A DNA stretch of 33,255 bases from an uncultured Oscillospiraceae bacterium (lineage in GTDB: Bacteria; Bacillota_A; Clostridia; Oscillospirales; Oscillospiraceae). This document shows positions 19,621 through 28,286 of the stretch, in pieces. Position 1 is the stretch's first letter, and each line of letters starts with the position of its first letter. The notes under the pieces are model-generated. The model was given only the letters and a program-made list of their open reading frames with translations. It had not been told where the DNA came from and did no database searches. The stretch is taken from positions 1 through 33,255 of the forward strand of contig CALXGC010000003.1 of NCBI GenBank assembly GCA_944387755.1. The letters are read 5' to 3'. The translations under genes and the position numbers were made by a program.

Positions 19621-20478
19621 ATGGAATTTGTTATTATTTCCGACCTGTCCGGGGCGGGGAAGAGCAAGGCGGCCTCCATCATGGAGGACATGGGCTTTTT
19701 CTGCGTGGATAACCTCCCCGCTCCCCTGATTCCCAAGTTCGCGGAGCTGGGGGCGGGAAGCAGCGGGGAGTACGACCGGGTGGTGCTGGTGACGGACATC
19801 CGGGGCGGCACGAAGTTCGACGGCCTGTTTCAGGCCCTGGACGGCCTGCGGACCATGAAGTGCGGGTATCGCATCCTGTTTATGGAGGCCTCCGACCAGG
19901 CGATTATCCAGCGGTACAAAGAGACCCGCCGCAGCCACCCTCTGGCGGAGGAGTGCGGCTCTCTGAAGGAGGCCATCGGCCTGGAGCGGAGGGTGCTGGA
20001 GCCTGTGAAGGAGCGGGCGGACTGGGTCATCGACACCAGCGGCCTGTCCACCCGCGCCCTGCGGGAGAAGCTGCTGCGGCTGTTCTCCAGGGGGACGGAG
20101 GGGTCCATGGAGGTGCGGGTGCTCTCCTTCGGGTTTAAGCACGGCATTCCCGCCGAGGCGGATCTGGTCTTTGACGTGCGGTTTCTGCCCAATCCCTTCT
20201 ATGTGGCGGAGCTGCGGCCCCTCACCGGTCTGGACGGCCGGGTGCGGGACTATGCCCTGTCCGCCCCGCAGAGCCAGGAATTTTTGAAAAAACTCACCGA
20301 TTTTGTTGTCTATCTGCTGCCCCGCTATGTGGAGGAGGGGAAGGCCTCTCTGACCGTCGCCGTGGGCTGCACCGGCGGCCACCACCGCTCCGTGGCGGTG
20401 GCCCACGCCCTGGCGGAGACCGTCCGGGGACTGAACTACCCGGTGAGCGAGAGCCACCGGGACATGGGGCGGACTTAA
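19621..20478 (+). CDS. rapZ: RapZ/YvcJ-family nucleotide-binding protein, atypical Walker A
   Basis: RapZ (YvcJ in Bacillus) binds nucleotides; in E. coli it is an RNA adaptor controlling glmS and hence amino-sugar supply, and in Bacillus it affects competence. The 285 residues have the P-loop region IISDLSGAGKSKAAS, the downstream FFCVDNLPAPLIPKF, and the conserved C-terminal domain with GCTGGHHRSVAVAHALAE. The first glycine of the Walker A (GxxxxGKS) is Asp here (D8), which is unusual. The ATG at 19621 follows AGGTGAGAG; a GTG three codons upstream is possible. It starts 30 bases after murB and 21 bases before yvcK, clearly in the same operon. Confidence 0.93.
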   Translation: MEFVIISDLSGAGKSKAASIMEDMGFFCVDNLPAPLIPKFAELGAGSSGEYDRVVLVTDIRGGTKFDGLFQALDGLRTMKCGYRILFMEASDQAIIQRYKETRRSHPLAEECGSLKEAIGLERRVLEPVKERADWVIDTSGLSTRALREKLLRLFSRGTEGSMEVRVLSFGFKHGIPAEADLVFDVRFLPNPFYVAELRPLTGLDGRVRDYALSAPQSQEFLKKLTDFVVYLLPRYVEEGKASLTVAVGCTGGHHRSVAVAHALAETVRGLNYPVSESHRDMGRT

Positions 20479-20499
20479 TCCGGAAGGAGGGATGAAGCG

Positions 20500-21534
20500 G
20501 TGCTGGAGCCTGTTCCAAATTCCCAGCAGTGGGAGCGCGGCCCAAAGATTGCCGCCATCGGCGGCGGGACCGGCCTGTCCACCATGCTCCGCGGTCTGAA
20601 GAACTATTCCCGGAATCTCACCGCCGTGGTGACGGTGGCCGACGACGGCGGCGGGTCCGGGGTGCTCCGCCGGGATATGGGAATGCCCCCGCCGGGGGAC
20701 ATCCGCCACTGTATGGAGGCCCTGGCCAATGTGGAGCCCATTATGCAGCGGCTGCTGACCTATCGCTTTACCGAGGGCGCCCTGGCGGGGCAGTCCTTCG
20801 GGAATCTGATTCTGGCCGCCCTCAACGGCGTCACGGGCTCCTTTGAGGAGGCCGTGGCCCAGATGAGCCAGGTGCTGGCCATCACCGGCCGGGTGATTCC
20901 CGTCACCAGCGCCGACGTCCAGCTGGAGGCGGTCTTTGAAAACGGCGTCCGGGTGGTGGGGGAGTCCAAAATCTACGACGTGAAGAAGCGGCAGGACTGC
21001 CGCATCCACCATGTGGCGCTGATTCCGGCCAGGCCCAAGGCCCTGCCCGCCGCTCTGGAGGCCATCCGGGAGGCGGACCTGATTCTTCTGGGGCCGGGGA
21101 GCCTGTATACCAGCGTGATTCCCAATCTGCTGGTGGACGGCGTGCCGGAGGCGGTGGCGGAGTCGGACGCGCTGAAAATTTACATCTGCAACATTATGAC
21201 CCAGGACGGAGAGACGGAGGGCTATACCGCCGCCGACCATCTGGAGGCGCTGATGGCCCACGGGGCCAAGGTGGACCTGTGTCTGGCCAACTCCGCCCCG
21301 GTGGGGGCCGGCCTGCTGGAGCGCTACCGGGCGGAGGACGCCGCCCCCCTGGTGGTGGACCGGGCGCGCATCGCCGCCCTGGGCCTGGAGCTGGTGGAGC
21401 GGCCGCTGGCCTCGGAGGACGGGAACTTCGCCCGCCACGACCCGGAGAAGCTGGCCGCGGCGGTGCTGGAGATCTACCGCCAGCGGGCGGTGCGGATTTT
21501 CCGGGGAGAGAACCGCTATATTATTGAGGAGTGA
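20500..21534 (+). CDS. yvcK: Gluconeogenesis factor YvcK (CofD-like)
   Basis: YvcK binds UDP-sugars and is needed for growth on gluconeogenic carbon and for normal peptidoglycan synthesis and cell shape. The 344 residues contain AAIGGGTGLSTMLRGLK (nucleotide-binding loop), VVTVADDGGGSGVLRRD, PPGDIRHCMEALAN, LLTYRF, and LILLGPGSLYTSVIPNLLV, all standard for the CofD/YvcK fold. GTG 20500 is the start; AAGGAGG lies 9 bases before it and no in-frame ATG is nearby. whiA begins 4 bases after its stop. Confidence 0.95.
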   Translation: MLEPVPNSQQWERGPKIAAIGGGTGLSTMLRGLKNYSRNLTAVVTVADDGGGSGVLRRDMGMPPPGDIRHCMEALANVEPIMQRLLTYRFTEGALAGQSFGNLILAALNGVTGSFEEAVAQMSQVLAITGRVIPVTSADVQLEAVFENGVRVVGESKIYDVKKRQDCRIHHVALIPARPKALPAALEAIREADLILLGPGSLYTSVIPNLLVDGVPEAVAESDALKIYICNIMTQDGETEGYTAADHLEALMAHGAKVDLCLANSAPVGAGLLERYRAEDAAPLVVDRARIAALGLELVERPLASEDGNFARHDPEKLAAAVLEIYRQRAVRIFRGENRYIIEE

Positions 21535-21538
21535 GGGC

Positions 21539-22438
21539 ATGACCTTTGGAGGAGAGGTAAAAAATGAGCTGTGCCGGGCCGGATTGGACCGGAAATGCTG
21601 CGCCCAGGCGGAGGCCTACGGCGTGCTGCTCTACTGCAACACATTTCGGGGGGAGGAGGTGCGCATCGTCACAGAGCACGACGCCTTTGCCCGGCGGCTG
21701 CCCGCCCTGTTTCAAAAGGCCTTCCGGCTGGCCTTCGACCGCCTGCCGGAGGGGACGGGCAAGCACGTGTTCACCATCCAGTCTCCCCAGAAGCTGGAGG
21801 CCATCCGTCAGATCTATGGCGCCGACCGGATGGCCCTGGCGCTGCACATCAACTTCGCCGTGCTGGAGGAGCCCTGCTGCCGGCGGGCCTTCCTGCGGGG
21901 GGCCTTTCTGGCGGGGGGCTCGGTGACAGACCCCCGCAAGGGGTACCACCTGGAGCTGACCACCTCCCACCACAGCGTCAGCCGGGAGATGCTGGCCCTG
22001 ATGCAGGAGGAGGAGTTCTTTCCCAAGGACGCCCAGCGCAAGGGCAGCTCGGTCATCTATTTCAAACAGAGCGAGGCCATCCAGCGGTTTTTAACCGCCG
22101 TCGGCGCGCCGGAGCACGCCGGGGTCATGGCGGACACCCGCATGGAGAAGGACCTGCGGGGGAGCGTCAACCGCCGGGTCAACTGCGACGCCGCCAATCT
22201 GGACAAGGTGGTGGAGGCGGCCCAGACGCAGCTGGAGGCCATTCGGAATCTGGAGCGGGAGAACGTTTTGGAGACGCTGCCGGACAAGCTTCAGGAGGCG
22301 GCCCGCCTGCGCCGGGACCACCCGGAGGACACCCTGTCCCAGCTGGCGGAGCTGTGCAGCCCGCCGGCCACCAAATCCGCCCTGAATCACCGCCTGCGCA
22401 AGCTGGTGGAGCTGGGGCTTCCGGGGAAAAAGGGCTGA
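21539..22438 (+). CDS. whiA: DNA-binding protein WhiA
   Basis: WhiA has a LAGLIDADG homing-endonuclease-like fold without nuclease activity joined to a C-terminal helix-turn-helix. In actinomycetes it switches on sporulation division; in Bacillus it influences cell division and chromosome segregation. The 299 residues start MTFGGEVKNELCR, have the central FLRGAFLAGGSVTDPRKGYHLEL, and end with the HTH LSQLAELCSPPATKSALNHRLRKLVEL. Length and motifs are normal. The ATG at 21539 follows GAGGAG; the GTG 15 bases upstream overlaps the yvcK stop and is less likely. Confidence 0.95.
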   Translation: MTFGGEVKNELCRAGLDRKCCAQAEAYGVLLYCNTFRGEEVRIVTEHDAFARRLPALFQKAFRLAFDRLPEGTGKHVFTIQSPQKLEAIRQIYGADRMALALHINFAVLEEPCCRRAFLRGAFLAGGSVTDPRKGYHLELTTSHHSVSREMLALMQEEEFFPKDAQRKGSSVIYFKQSEAIQRFLTAVGAPEHAGVMADTRMEKDLRGSVNRRVNCDAANLDKVVEAAQTQLEAIRNLERENVLETLPDKLQEAARLRRDHPEDTLSQLAELCSPPATKSALNHRLRKLVELGLPGKKG

Positions 22439-22441
22439 AGG

Positions 22442-23065
22442 ATGCATTTGATCTGTTATCTGGCCGCAGTGGGTTTGAACGCGGCCTGGCTGGCGCTGGG
22501 GGACCGGATTCCGCTGACAGACCAGCTGCTGATTCCGCCGGCGGCGGTGGGGATTGCCGGGACCGGGGTGCTGCTGCGCCTGCGGGCCCTGCCCCGCTCC
22601 GCCGGGCGGCGGTACCTGCGGAGCGCCGGATGGGCGCTGTTTTTCTATTATCTGATTCTGGCCGCTGTGCTGCTCTTCTTCGGCGGGCTGTTCCACATGG
22701 ACCGGAGCTGGGGCGGCGCCGTCAACCTGGTCCCCTTTCACACCATCCGGAGCTACCTGCTGTACTACCGGAACACCGGAAGCTGGGTGAGCGTGGTCAA
22801 TCTGTTGGGAAATGTGCTGCTGACCGTTCCCCTCGGCGTGCTTCTGCCCGCCCTGTGCCCGAAGATGCGGCGCTTCTGGGCGTTCCTTCCCCTGGCCGCC
22901 CTGGTGTCCGTGGGGGTGGAGTACCTCCAGTGGCGCACCGCCACCGGCGCCGCCGATGTGGACGACTCCATTCTGAATTTTATCGGGGCGGCGCTGGGAT
23001 ATTTTTTTGTGCGGACCGTCCAGCTGTGCTGTTTCAGGGGGAGAGGGCGGCGGCAGGGAGGTTAA
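22442..23065 (+). CDS. VanZ-family membrane protein
   Basis: A 207-residue membrane protein with roughly five hydrophobic segments. The VanZ-domain pattern occupies the second half: NLVPFHTIRSYL (about 99-110), NLLGNVLLTVPLGVLLP (about 119-135), VGVEYLQ, and DVDDSILNFIGAALGYFF. VanZ in the vancomycin gene set gives low-level teicoplanin resistance by an unknown mechanism; most chromosomal homologs have no known role. There are no vanHAX genes nearby, so resistance should not be inferred. The ATG at 22442 lies 4 bases after whiA, so it is part of the operon and follows cell-envelope genes. Confidence 0.85.
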   Translation: MHLICYLAAVGLNAAWLALGDRIPLTDQLLIPPAAVGIAGTGVLLRLRALPRSAGRRYLRSAGWALFFYYLILAAVLLFFGGLFHMDRSWGGAVNLVPFHTIRSYLLYYRNTGSWVSVVNLLGNVLLTVPLGVLLPALCPKMRRFWAFLPLAALVSVGVEYLQWRTATGAADVDDSILNFIGAALGYFFVRTVQLCCFRGRGRRQGG

Positions 23066-23130
23066 AGGGACAGGCGGCGTGATAGGATAGAACCGGAAGC
23101 ATGGAAACAAAAGAGAAAAGGAGAAGTCAT

Positions 23131-26100
23131 ATGTCCTTTGTCCATTTACATCTCCACACGGAGTTTTCTCTCCTGGACGGCGCCTGCCGGATCAGCAAGC
23201 TGGCCAAGCAGGTAAAAGAGCTGGGCCAGGGGGCGGCGGCCATCACTGACCACGGCGTGATGTACGGCGCAGTGGATTTCTATCGGGCCTGTAAGGCGGA
23301 GGGAATTAAGCCCATCATTGGCTGCGAGGTGTATGTGGCCCCCAGGGGCCGCACCCGCTTTCAGAAGGTCCACGAGCTGGACGCCAACTACAGCCACCTG
23401 GTGCTGCTGTGCCGGAACGAGGAGGGCTACCGGAATCTGTCCTACCTGGTGTCCAGAGGCTTTATCGACGGCTTCTATATCAAGCCCCGCATCGATTTGG
23501 AGCTGCTGCGGGAGCACAGCGCCGGCCTGATTGCCTGCTCCGCCTGTCTGGGGGGCGAGGTGCCCAAGCTGCTGGCCGCGGGGAACTACGACGGGGCGAA
23601 GGCCGCCGCCCTGGAGATGCGGGAGTGGTTCGGGGAGGACGGCTACTACCTGGAGCTCCAGGACCACGGCATTCCGGCCCAGCGGCAGGTGAACGCGGGC
23701 CTGCTGCGCCTGCACGGGGAGACCGGCATTCCCCTCATCGCCACAAACGACGCCCACTATCTGCGCCGAGAGGACGCCAGAACCCAGGACATCCTCATGT
23801 GCATTCAGATGGGTAAGACGGTGGACGACCCCGGCCGCATGAAATTTGAGACCGGGGAATTTTATCTCAAGAGCGAGGCGGAGATGGCGGCGCTCTTCCC
23901 CAACTGCCCGGAGGCCCTGGAGAACACGGCGAAGATTGCGGAGCTGTGCAATCTGGAATTTGAATTCGGCAAGTACCACCTGCCCCTCTTCCAGCTGCCG
24001 GAGGGCTGGACCGACGGGGACGCGTACTTTGAGAAGCTGTGCATGGACGGCTTCCGCCGCCGCTATCCGGAACAGCCGCCGGCATACCTGGAAAAGCTGC
24101 GCTATGAGACGGACATGATCCGCCGGATGGGCTTTGTGGACTACTTTCTCATTGTGCAGGATTTCATCGGCTATGCCAAGAGCAGCGGCATCCCGGTGGG
24201 GCCGGGCCGCGGGTCGGCGGCCGGGTCCATGGTGGCCTACTGCCTGGACATCAGCGTCATTGACCCCATGAAATACGGCCTGTATTTTGAGCGCTTCCTG
24301 AATCCGGAGCGGGTGACAATGCCCGATATTGACACCGACTTCTGCATCCGCCGCCGCCAGGACGTCATCGACTATGTGGCCCGGAAGTACGGCGCCGATC
24401 ACCTGGCCCAGATTGTCACCTTCGGCACCATGGCGGCCCGCGCCGCCGTGCGGGACGTGGGCCGGGTGCTGAACCTGTCCTATGCCGAGGTGGACGTGCT
24501 GGCCAAGGAGATCCCCGCGGGGCAGCAGGGGAAGCCCATGACCCTGGAGATGGCGCTGAAGCTGTCCAAAAAGCTCCACGACGCCTATGAACAGGACCCG
24601 AAGGTGAAAAATCTGATTGACACCGCTATGGCCATTGAGGGGATGCCCCGCAACACCTCCACCCACGCCTCCGGGGTGGTCATCACCCGGCGGCCGGTGG
24701 TGGACTATGTCCCCCTGGCCACCAACGACAATCTGGTCGTCACCCAGTACACCATGACGACCTTGGAGGAGCTGGGCCTTCTGAAGATGGACTTTTTGGG
24801 CCTGCGCAACCTGACGGTGATGGACGACGCGTCGGCGATGATCCGCCGCACAGAGCCGGACTTCAACCCGGAGGCCATCCCGGAGGACGACGCCGCCACC
24901 TTCCAGATGCTCTCCGAGGGGAAGACCTCCGGCGTCTTCCAGCTGGAGTCCAGCGGCATCACCGGCGTCTGCATGGGCCTGAAGCCCCAGAGCATTGAGG
25001 AGATCACCGCCCTGATCGCGCTGTACCGGCCGGGTCCCATGGCCTCCATCCCCCGCTATATTGAGTGCAAGCACCACCCGGAGAAGGTCACATATAAGCA
25101 CCCCATGCTCAAGCCGATTCTGGACAACACCTATGGCTGCATCGTCTATCAGGAGCAGGTCATCCAGATTTTTCAGAATCTGGCCGGGTACACCCTGGGA
25201 CAGGCGGACATGGTGCGGCGGGCCATGTCCAAGAAGAAGGTCAAGGACATCGAGAAGGAGCGCTCCGCCTTTCTGTACGGAGACCCGGCCCGGAATATCG
25301 CCGGCTGCGTCGCCAACGGCATCCCGGAGGAGACCGCCCAGAGCATCTACAATGAAATCTACGACTTCGCCGAGTACGCCTACAACAAGGCCCACGCGGT
25401 GTGCTATGCGGTCGTTACTTACCGGACGGCGTGGTTTAAGTGCCACTATCCCAGGGAGTATATGGCCGCCCTGCTCACCTCCGTGCTGGACTCCAGCGAA
25501 AAGGTGGCGGAGTACATCGCCGAATGCCGGGAGCTGGACATTCCCCTGCTCCCGCCGGACGTGAACGAGTCGGAGACCAACTTCACCGTCTCCGGCGGGG
25601 GCATCCGCTTCGGCCTGGCCGCCCTGAAGGGGGTGGGGCGGAACGTGGTGGACAGCCTCCTCCAGGAGCGGCTTCGAAGCGGGCCCTTTGCGGACTTCCC
25701 CGACTTCTGCGGCCGGATGCTGGACAAGGATTTGAACCGGCGGGTGCTGGAGAGCCTGATCAAATCCGGCGCCTTTGACCGCATGGGCTACCGCCGGGCC
25801 CAGCTGATGGAGGTGTACGGCCAGGTGCTGGACGGCGTGGCCGCCAGCCGGAAGCGGAACCTGGAGGGACAGCTGGACCTGTTCGGCGGCGGGCCGGAGG
25901 CCCCCGGACTGCCGGAGTTCAGCCTGCCGGACATCCCGGAGTACAGTCCCCAGGAGCGCATGGCCATGGAGAAGGAGGTGACGGGCCTCTATCTGTCCGG
26001 ACACCCCATGGACGCCTACCGGGAGACGGTCCGGGGCATGGGCGCCGTGCCCATCGGCTCCATTTTGAGCGATTTTGACCAGGAGGACGGCCCCTCCCGC

Positions 26101-26595
26101 TATCGGGACGGGGAACAGGTGGCCATTGCGGGGATTATCTCCGCCTACCGCACCCGCACCACCAAAAACAACACCCTGATGGCCTACGTCACCCTGGAGG
26201 ACGACACCGCCTCCATGGAGCTGCTGTGCTTCTCCCGCGTGCTCAACGAGAGCGGGGGGTACATCCGGGAGAACAGCGCGGTGCTGGCGGCCGGGAAGAT
26301 CTCCGTCCGGGACGAGAAGGCCCCCCAGCTTATGGTGGACAGCGTCCGCCCCCTGGGGGAGCCGGCGGCCGGCGAGCGGGAGAAGCTGAAAACCCTTTAT
26401 TTGCGCATTCCATCCCAGGACGACCCGCGCCTGCGGAAGGTTAAGCTGGCCCTGTCCTTCTTTCCCGGCAAGCAGCAGGCGGTGCTGTACTTTACCGACA
26501 GCAAAAAGCGCTTTGGGACCCGGTGTATGATTCACCCGGCTCTGGTGGAGGACCTGACGGAGCGGCTGGGCGAGGAGAACGTCGTGGTGAAATAG
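23131..26595 (+). CDS. dnaE: DNA polymerase III alpha subunit (DnaE type)
   Basis: Replicative polymerase of the C family. The 1154 residues run: PHP domain (FVHLHLHTEFSLLDG, ITDHGVMYG), palm with GPGRGSAAGSMVAYCLDI (about 358-375), catalytic aspartates in MPDIDTDF (about 395-402) and KMDFLGLRN (about 551), thumb and fingers, a helix-hairpin-helix region (FGLAALKGVG), and an OB domain (VAIAGIISAYRTRTTKNN, about 994-1011). There is no proofreading exonuclease insert, so it is DnaE, not PolC. Start 23131 gives MSFVHLHLHTEFSLLDG and follows AAAGGAG at 7 nt; an in-frame ATG at 23101 adds METKEKRRSH and has a weak site. It sits 65 bases after the vanZ-like gene, possibly with a weak promoter between. 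Confidence 0.97.
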   Translation: MSFVHLHLHTEFSLLDGACRISKLAKQVKELGQGAAAITDHGVMYGAVDFYRACKAEGIKPIIGCEVYVAPRGRTRFQKVHELDANYSHLVLLCRNEEGYRNLSYLVSRGFIDGFYIKPRIDLELLREHSAGLIACSACLGGEVPKLLAAGNYDGAKAAALEMREWFGEDGYYLELQDHGIPAQRQVNAGLLRLHGETGIPLIATNDAHYLRREDARTQDILMCIQMGKTVDDPGRMKFETGEFYLKSEAEMAALFPNCPEALENTAKIAELCNLEFEFGKYHLPLFQLPEGWTDGDAYFEKLCMDGFRRRYPEQPPAYLEKLRYETDMIRRMGFVDYFLIVQDFIGYAKSSGIPVGPGRGSAAGSMVAYCLDISVIDPMKYGLYFERFLNPERVTMPDIDTDFCIRRRQDVIDYVARKYGADHLAQIVTFGTMAARAAVRDVGRVLNLSYAEVDVLAKEIPAGQQGKPMTLEMALKLSKKLHDAYEQDPKVKNLIDTAMAIEGMPRNTSTHASGVVITRRPVVDYVPLATNDNLVVTQYTMTTLEELGLLKMDFLGLRNLTVMDDASAMIRRTEPDFNPEAIPEDDAATFQMLSEGKTSGVFQLESSGITGVCMGLKPQSIEEITALIALYRPGPMASIPRYIECKHHPEKVTYKHPMLKPILDNTYGCIVYQEQVIQIFQNLAGYTLGQADMVRRAMSKKKVKDIEKERSAFLYGDPARNIAGCVANGIPEETAQSIYNEIYDFAEYAYNKAHAVCYAVVTYRTAWFKCHYPREYMAALLTSVLDSSEKVAEYIAECRELDIPLLPPDVNESETNFTVSGGGIRFGLAALKGVGRNVVDSLLQERLRSGPFADFPDFCGRMLDKDLNRRVLESLIKSGAFDRMGYRRAQLMEVYGQVLDGVAASRKRNLEGQLDLFGGGPEAPGLPEFSLPDIPEYSPQERMAMEKEVTGLYLSGHPMDAYRETVRGMGAVPIGSILSDFDQEDGPSRYRDGEQVAIAGIISAYRTRTTKNNTLMAYVTLEDDTASMELLCFSRVLNESGGYIRENSAVLAAGKISVRDEKAPQLMVDSVRPLGEPAAGEREKLKTLYLRIPSQDDPRLRKVKLALSFFPGKQQAVLYFTDSKKRFGTRCMIHPALVEDLTERLGEENVVVK

Positions 26596-26626
26596 AGATG
26601 AACTCATAGGAAGGAAAAGAAAATGC

Positions 26627-27016
26627 ATGGACGGAGAGAAATTTGCCGTGCGGGACGGGGTTCTGCTGGAGTACAGCGGCCAGGAAAGACAAGTGGAAAT
26701 TCCCGGCGGCGTGACGGAGATTGGACGGAACGTGTTCCGGAATTGCCGGGAGCTGCGGGAGGCTGTGATTCCGGACGGCGTGGTGAAAATCGGCTCTTTC
26801 GCCTTTGAGGACAGCGGCCTGGAGAAGATTACGTTCCCCGCCGGATTGGAGGTTATTGAGGACAACGCCTTTCGAAAGACGAATTTGAGGCGGGTCGTGC
26901 TCCCGGAGGGACTGAAGGAGATTGGATTCAAAGCGTTTTCCCGAATTTCTGATCTGCGTCAGGTCCATATTCCCGCCAGCGTGCAGACGATTTGGCATGG
27001 GTGCTTTCAGGGCTGA
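26627..27016 (+). CDS. 5' fragment of the interrupted LRR gene
   Basis: A 129-residue product, MDGEKFAVRDGVLLEYSGQ onward, with about four LRR units, ending at the TGA. The ATG at 26627 is 11 bases after AGGAAGGA, a long gap; an out-of-frame ATG at 26623 is better spaced from that site. A truncated LRR solenoid lacking its C-terminal cap would probably be unstable. Confidence 0.55.
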   Translation: MDGEKFAVRDGVLLEYSGQERQVEIPGGVTEIGRNVFRNCRELREAVIPDGVVKIGSFAFEDSGLEKITFPAGLEVIEDNAFRKTNLRRVVLPEGLKEIGFKAFSRISDLRQVHIPASVQTIWHGCFQG

Positions 27017-27076
27017 GATAACCTGGATGAATTTGACGTGGCGGCGGACAACCCCTGGTTTTCCGGAGACGGCTGG

Positions 27077-28117
27077 ATGCTCTTCAATAAGGACCGGACG
27101 GAGCTGCACAGCGCGCCCGCGGGCGGGGGAGAGCTGAAGATTCCGGACGGCGTGCGGGAAATTGGAGCGCGCGCGCTGTTCGGGGATGAAATGGAAGCTG
27201 TAGACCTGCCGGACAGCCTGACCAGAATCGGGGCGTGGGCCTTCGCCTATTGCCGGGACCTGGAGCGGATCTCCCTCCCGGCGCATTTGGAGGAGATCGG
27301 GGCGCACGCCTTCTGCGCGTGCAGCGGCCTGCGGGAGGTGTTTCTGCCCCAGAGCGTGACGCGGGTGTCTCCCACGGCCTTTGAGGAGACGGAGGCGGCG
27401 CTGTGCGCCCCCTGGCTGCCCATCTCCGCCTTTCCGGCGGCGTGCAGGCTCCAGGCCATCTGCGGCTTTCTGAGCGCAGAGGGACGGGAGCTGGAGATGC
27501 CGGCGGAAATTCGGGCCGGGTATGTCAAATATATCCGCACCCAGCGGCGGAAGCTGTATCCCCTGGCGGTGGAGGACCGCCGGCTGCTGCATCTGATGCT
27601 CCGGGAGCGCATGATGGACGGAAAGGACCTGGACGGGATGCTGGAGGCGCTGGAGAAGGCCGAAGCCCTGGACGTTCCCCTGAAGGCCTGGATGATGGAC
27701 GAGCGCAACCGCCTCCAGACGCCGGGACAGCGGGCGCGGCAGATGAAAAGAAGCCTGGACCTGCTGGAGTCCGGAAGCCTCTCTGTGACGGAGGCCAGAC
27801 GGAGCTGGCGCTTTGAGGCGGCGGAGGACGGCGTCCGGATTCTGAGCTATAAAGGGATCAAACAGGACGTGGTTGTGCCGGAGCAGATTGGCCGGAAGCC
27901 GGTGGTGGGGATTGAAGCGTTCGCCTTTTCGCCCTGGAGCAAGCCGAAGGCGGAGGAGGCGGCGTGCCGGCGGATTACCTCCGTCCAGATTCCGGAGAGC
28001 GTCACGGAAATTGCGCTCGGCGCCTTTGCCGGGGGAGACGTTGTGATTCGCGCCCCGAAGGGGTCCTGCGCGGAGAAGTACGCCCAAACGTGCGGAATGT
28101 CTTTTGAGGCATTGTAG
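27077..28117 (+). CDS. 3' fragment of the interrupted LRR gene, possibly translated independently
   Basis: The open frame resumes right after the TGA. Its first well-supported start is ATG 27077 (MLFNKDRTELHSAPAG), eight bases after GGAG (27065-27068); GTG 27038 has no site. The 346-residue product would hold the later LRR units, the helical region, and the capped C-terminal repeats. Whether it is made is unknown. Confidence 0.5.
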   Translation: MLFNKDRTELHSAPAGGGELKIPDGVREIGARALFGDEMEAVDLPDSLTRIGAWAFAYCRDLERISLPAHLEEIGAHAFCACSGLREVFLPQSVTRVSPTAFEETEAALCAPWLPISAFPAACRLQAICGFLSAEGRELEMPAEIRAGYVKYIRTQRRKLYPLAVEDRRLLHLMLRERMMDGKDLDGMLEALEKAEALDVPLKAWMMDERNRLQTPGQRARQMKRSLDLLESGSLSVTEARRSWRFEAAEDGVRILSYKGIKQDVVVPEQIGRKPVVGIEAFAFSPWSKPKAEEAACRRITSVQIPESVTEIALGAFAGGDVVIRAPKGSCAEKYAQTCGMSFEAL

Positions 28118-28151
28118 CGGCGCACAAAACAAGGCAGATTAGGAGGAGACT

Positions 28152-28286
28152 ATGGACGGCGGACAGACGAAGGACTTTTTTGTCAACTACGGAAATTCCA
28201 GATTTGAAAACGGCCAATCGCTGGTCCGGCCGCGAAAAAATCAGGGAGGAGAAAGACATGAGCGGTGCGCAGGATTTTGTCATTGA
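28152..28286 (+). CDS. Short ORF (44 aa) overlapping the start of the second LRR gene
   Basis: An ATG at 28152 sits 5 bases after a perfect AGGAGG (28141-28146), the strongest ribosome site in this region. It opens a 44-codon frame that ends at 28286, 29 bases inside the second LRR gene in another frame. The peptide starts MDGGQTKDFFVNYGNSRF. KDFFVNY recalls the first strand of TIR domains (KDFFISY), so it may be the stump of a decayed gene, or a translated leader coupling to the LRR start. Both readings are speculative. Confidence 0.35.
   Translation: MDGGQTKDFFVNYGNSRFENGQSLVRPRKNQGGERHERCAGFCH

Larger units (their letters stand above)
26627..28117 (+). pseudogene. Leucine-rich-repeat (BspA-type) protein gene interrupted by an in-frame TGA
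   Basis: One reading frame of 497 codons carries BspA-like leucine-rich repeats on both sides of a TGA at 27014-27016, with no frameshift. Repeats follow the pattern IPxGVxxIGxxAFxxCxxLxxV, about 22-23 residues each. After about ten repeats comes a helical region (YVKYIRTQRRKLYPLAVEDR), then a final repeat block and the BspA-like end cap VIRAPKGSCAEKYAQ. The TGA falls inside CFQG-stop-DNLDEF, exactly where sister repeats have Cys (AFQGC, AFAGC). Read through, the product would be about 496 residues, close to the 476 of the next gene, its paralog. No signal peptide, so cytoplasmic. A recent nonsense mutation, or a sequencing error, is the simplest reading; both fragments otherwise look undamaged. 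Confidence 0.75.

Noticed and set aside
22442..23065. Glycopeptide resistance from the VanZ-like gene
   Set aside because: No vanH, vanA/B, vanX or regulatory genes accompany it; single chromosomal VanZ-domain genes are common and mostly of unknown role.
23146..26931. 1261-codon open frame antisense to dnaE
   Set aside because: Shadow of dnaE with no recognisable motif and no ribosome site; dnaE itself is intact.
27014..27080. Selenocysteine insertion at the LRR TGA
   Set aside because: TGA at a Cys position invites the idea, but I see no convincing stem-loop just downstream, LRR proteins are not redox selenoproteins, and no sel genes are nearby.
26492..28132. 546-codon open frame antisense to the first LRR gene, open across the TGA
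   Set aside because: Composition (Arg/Pro/His/Leu-rich) is that of a mirror frame; the plus strand shows regular LRR repeats.
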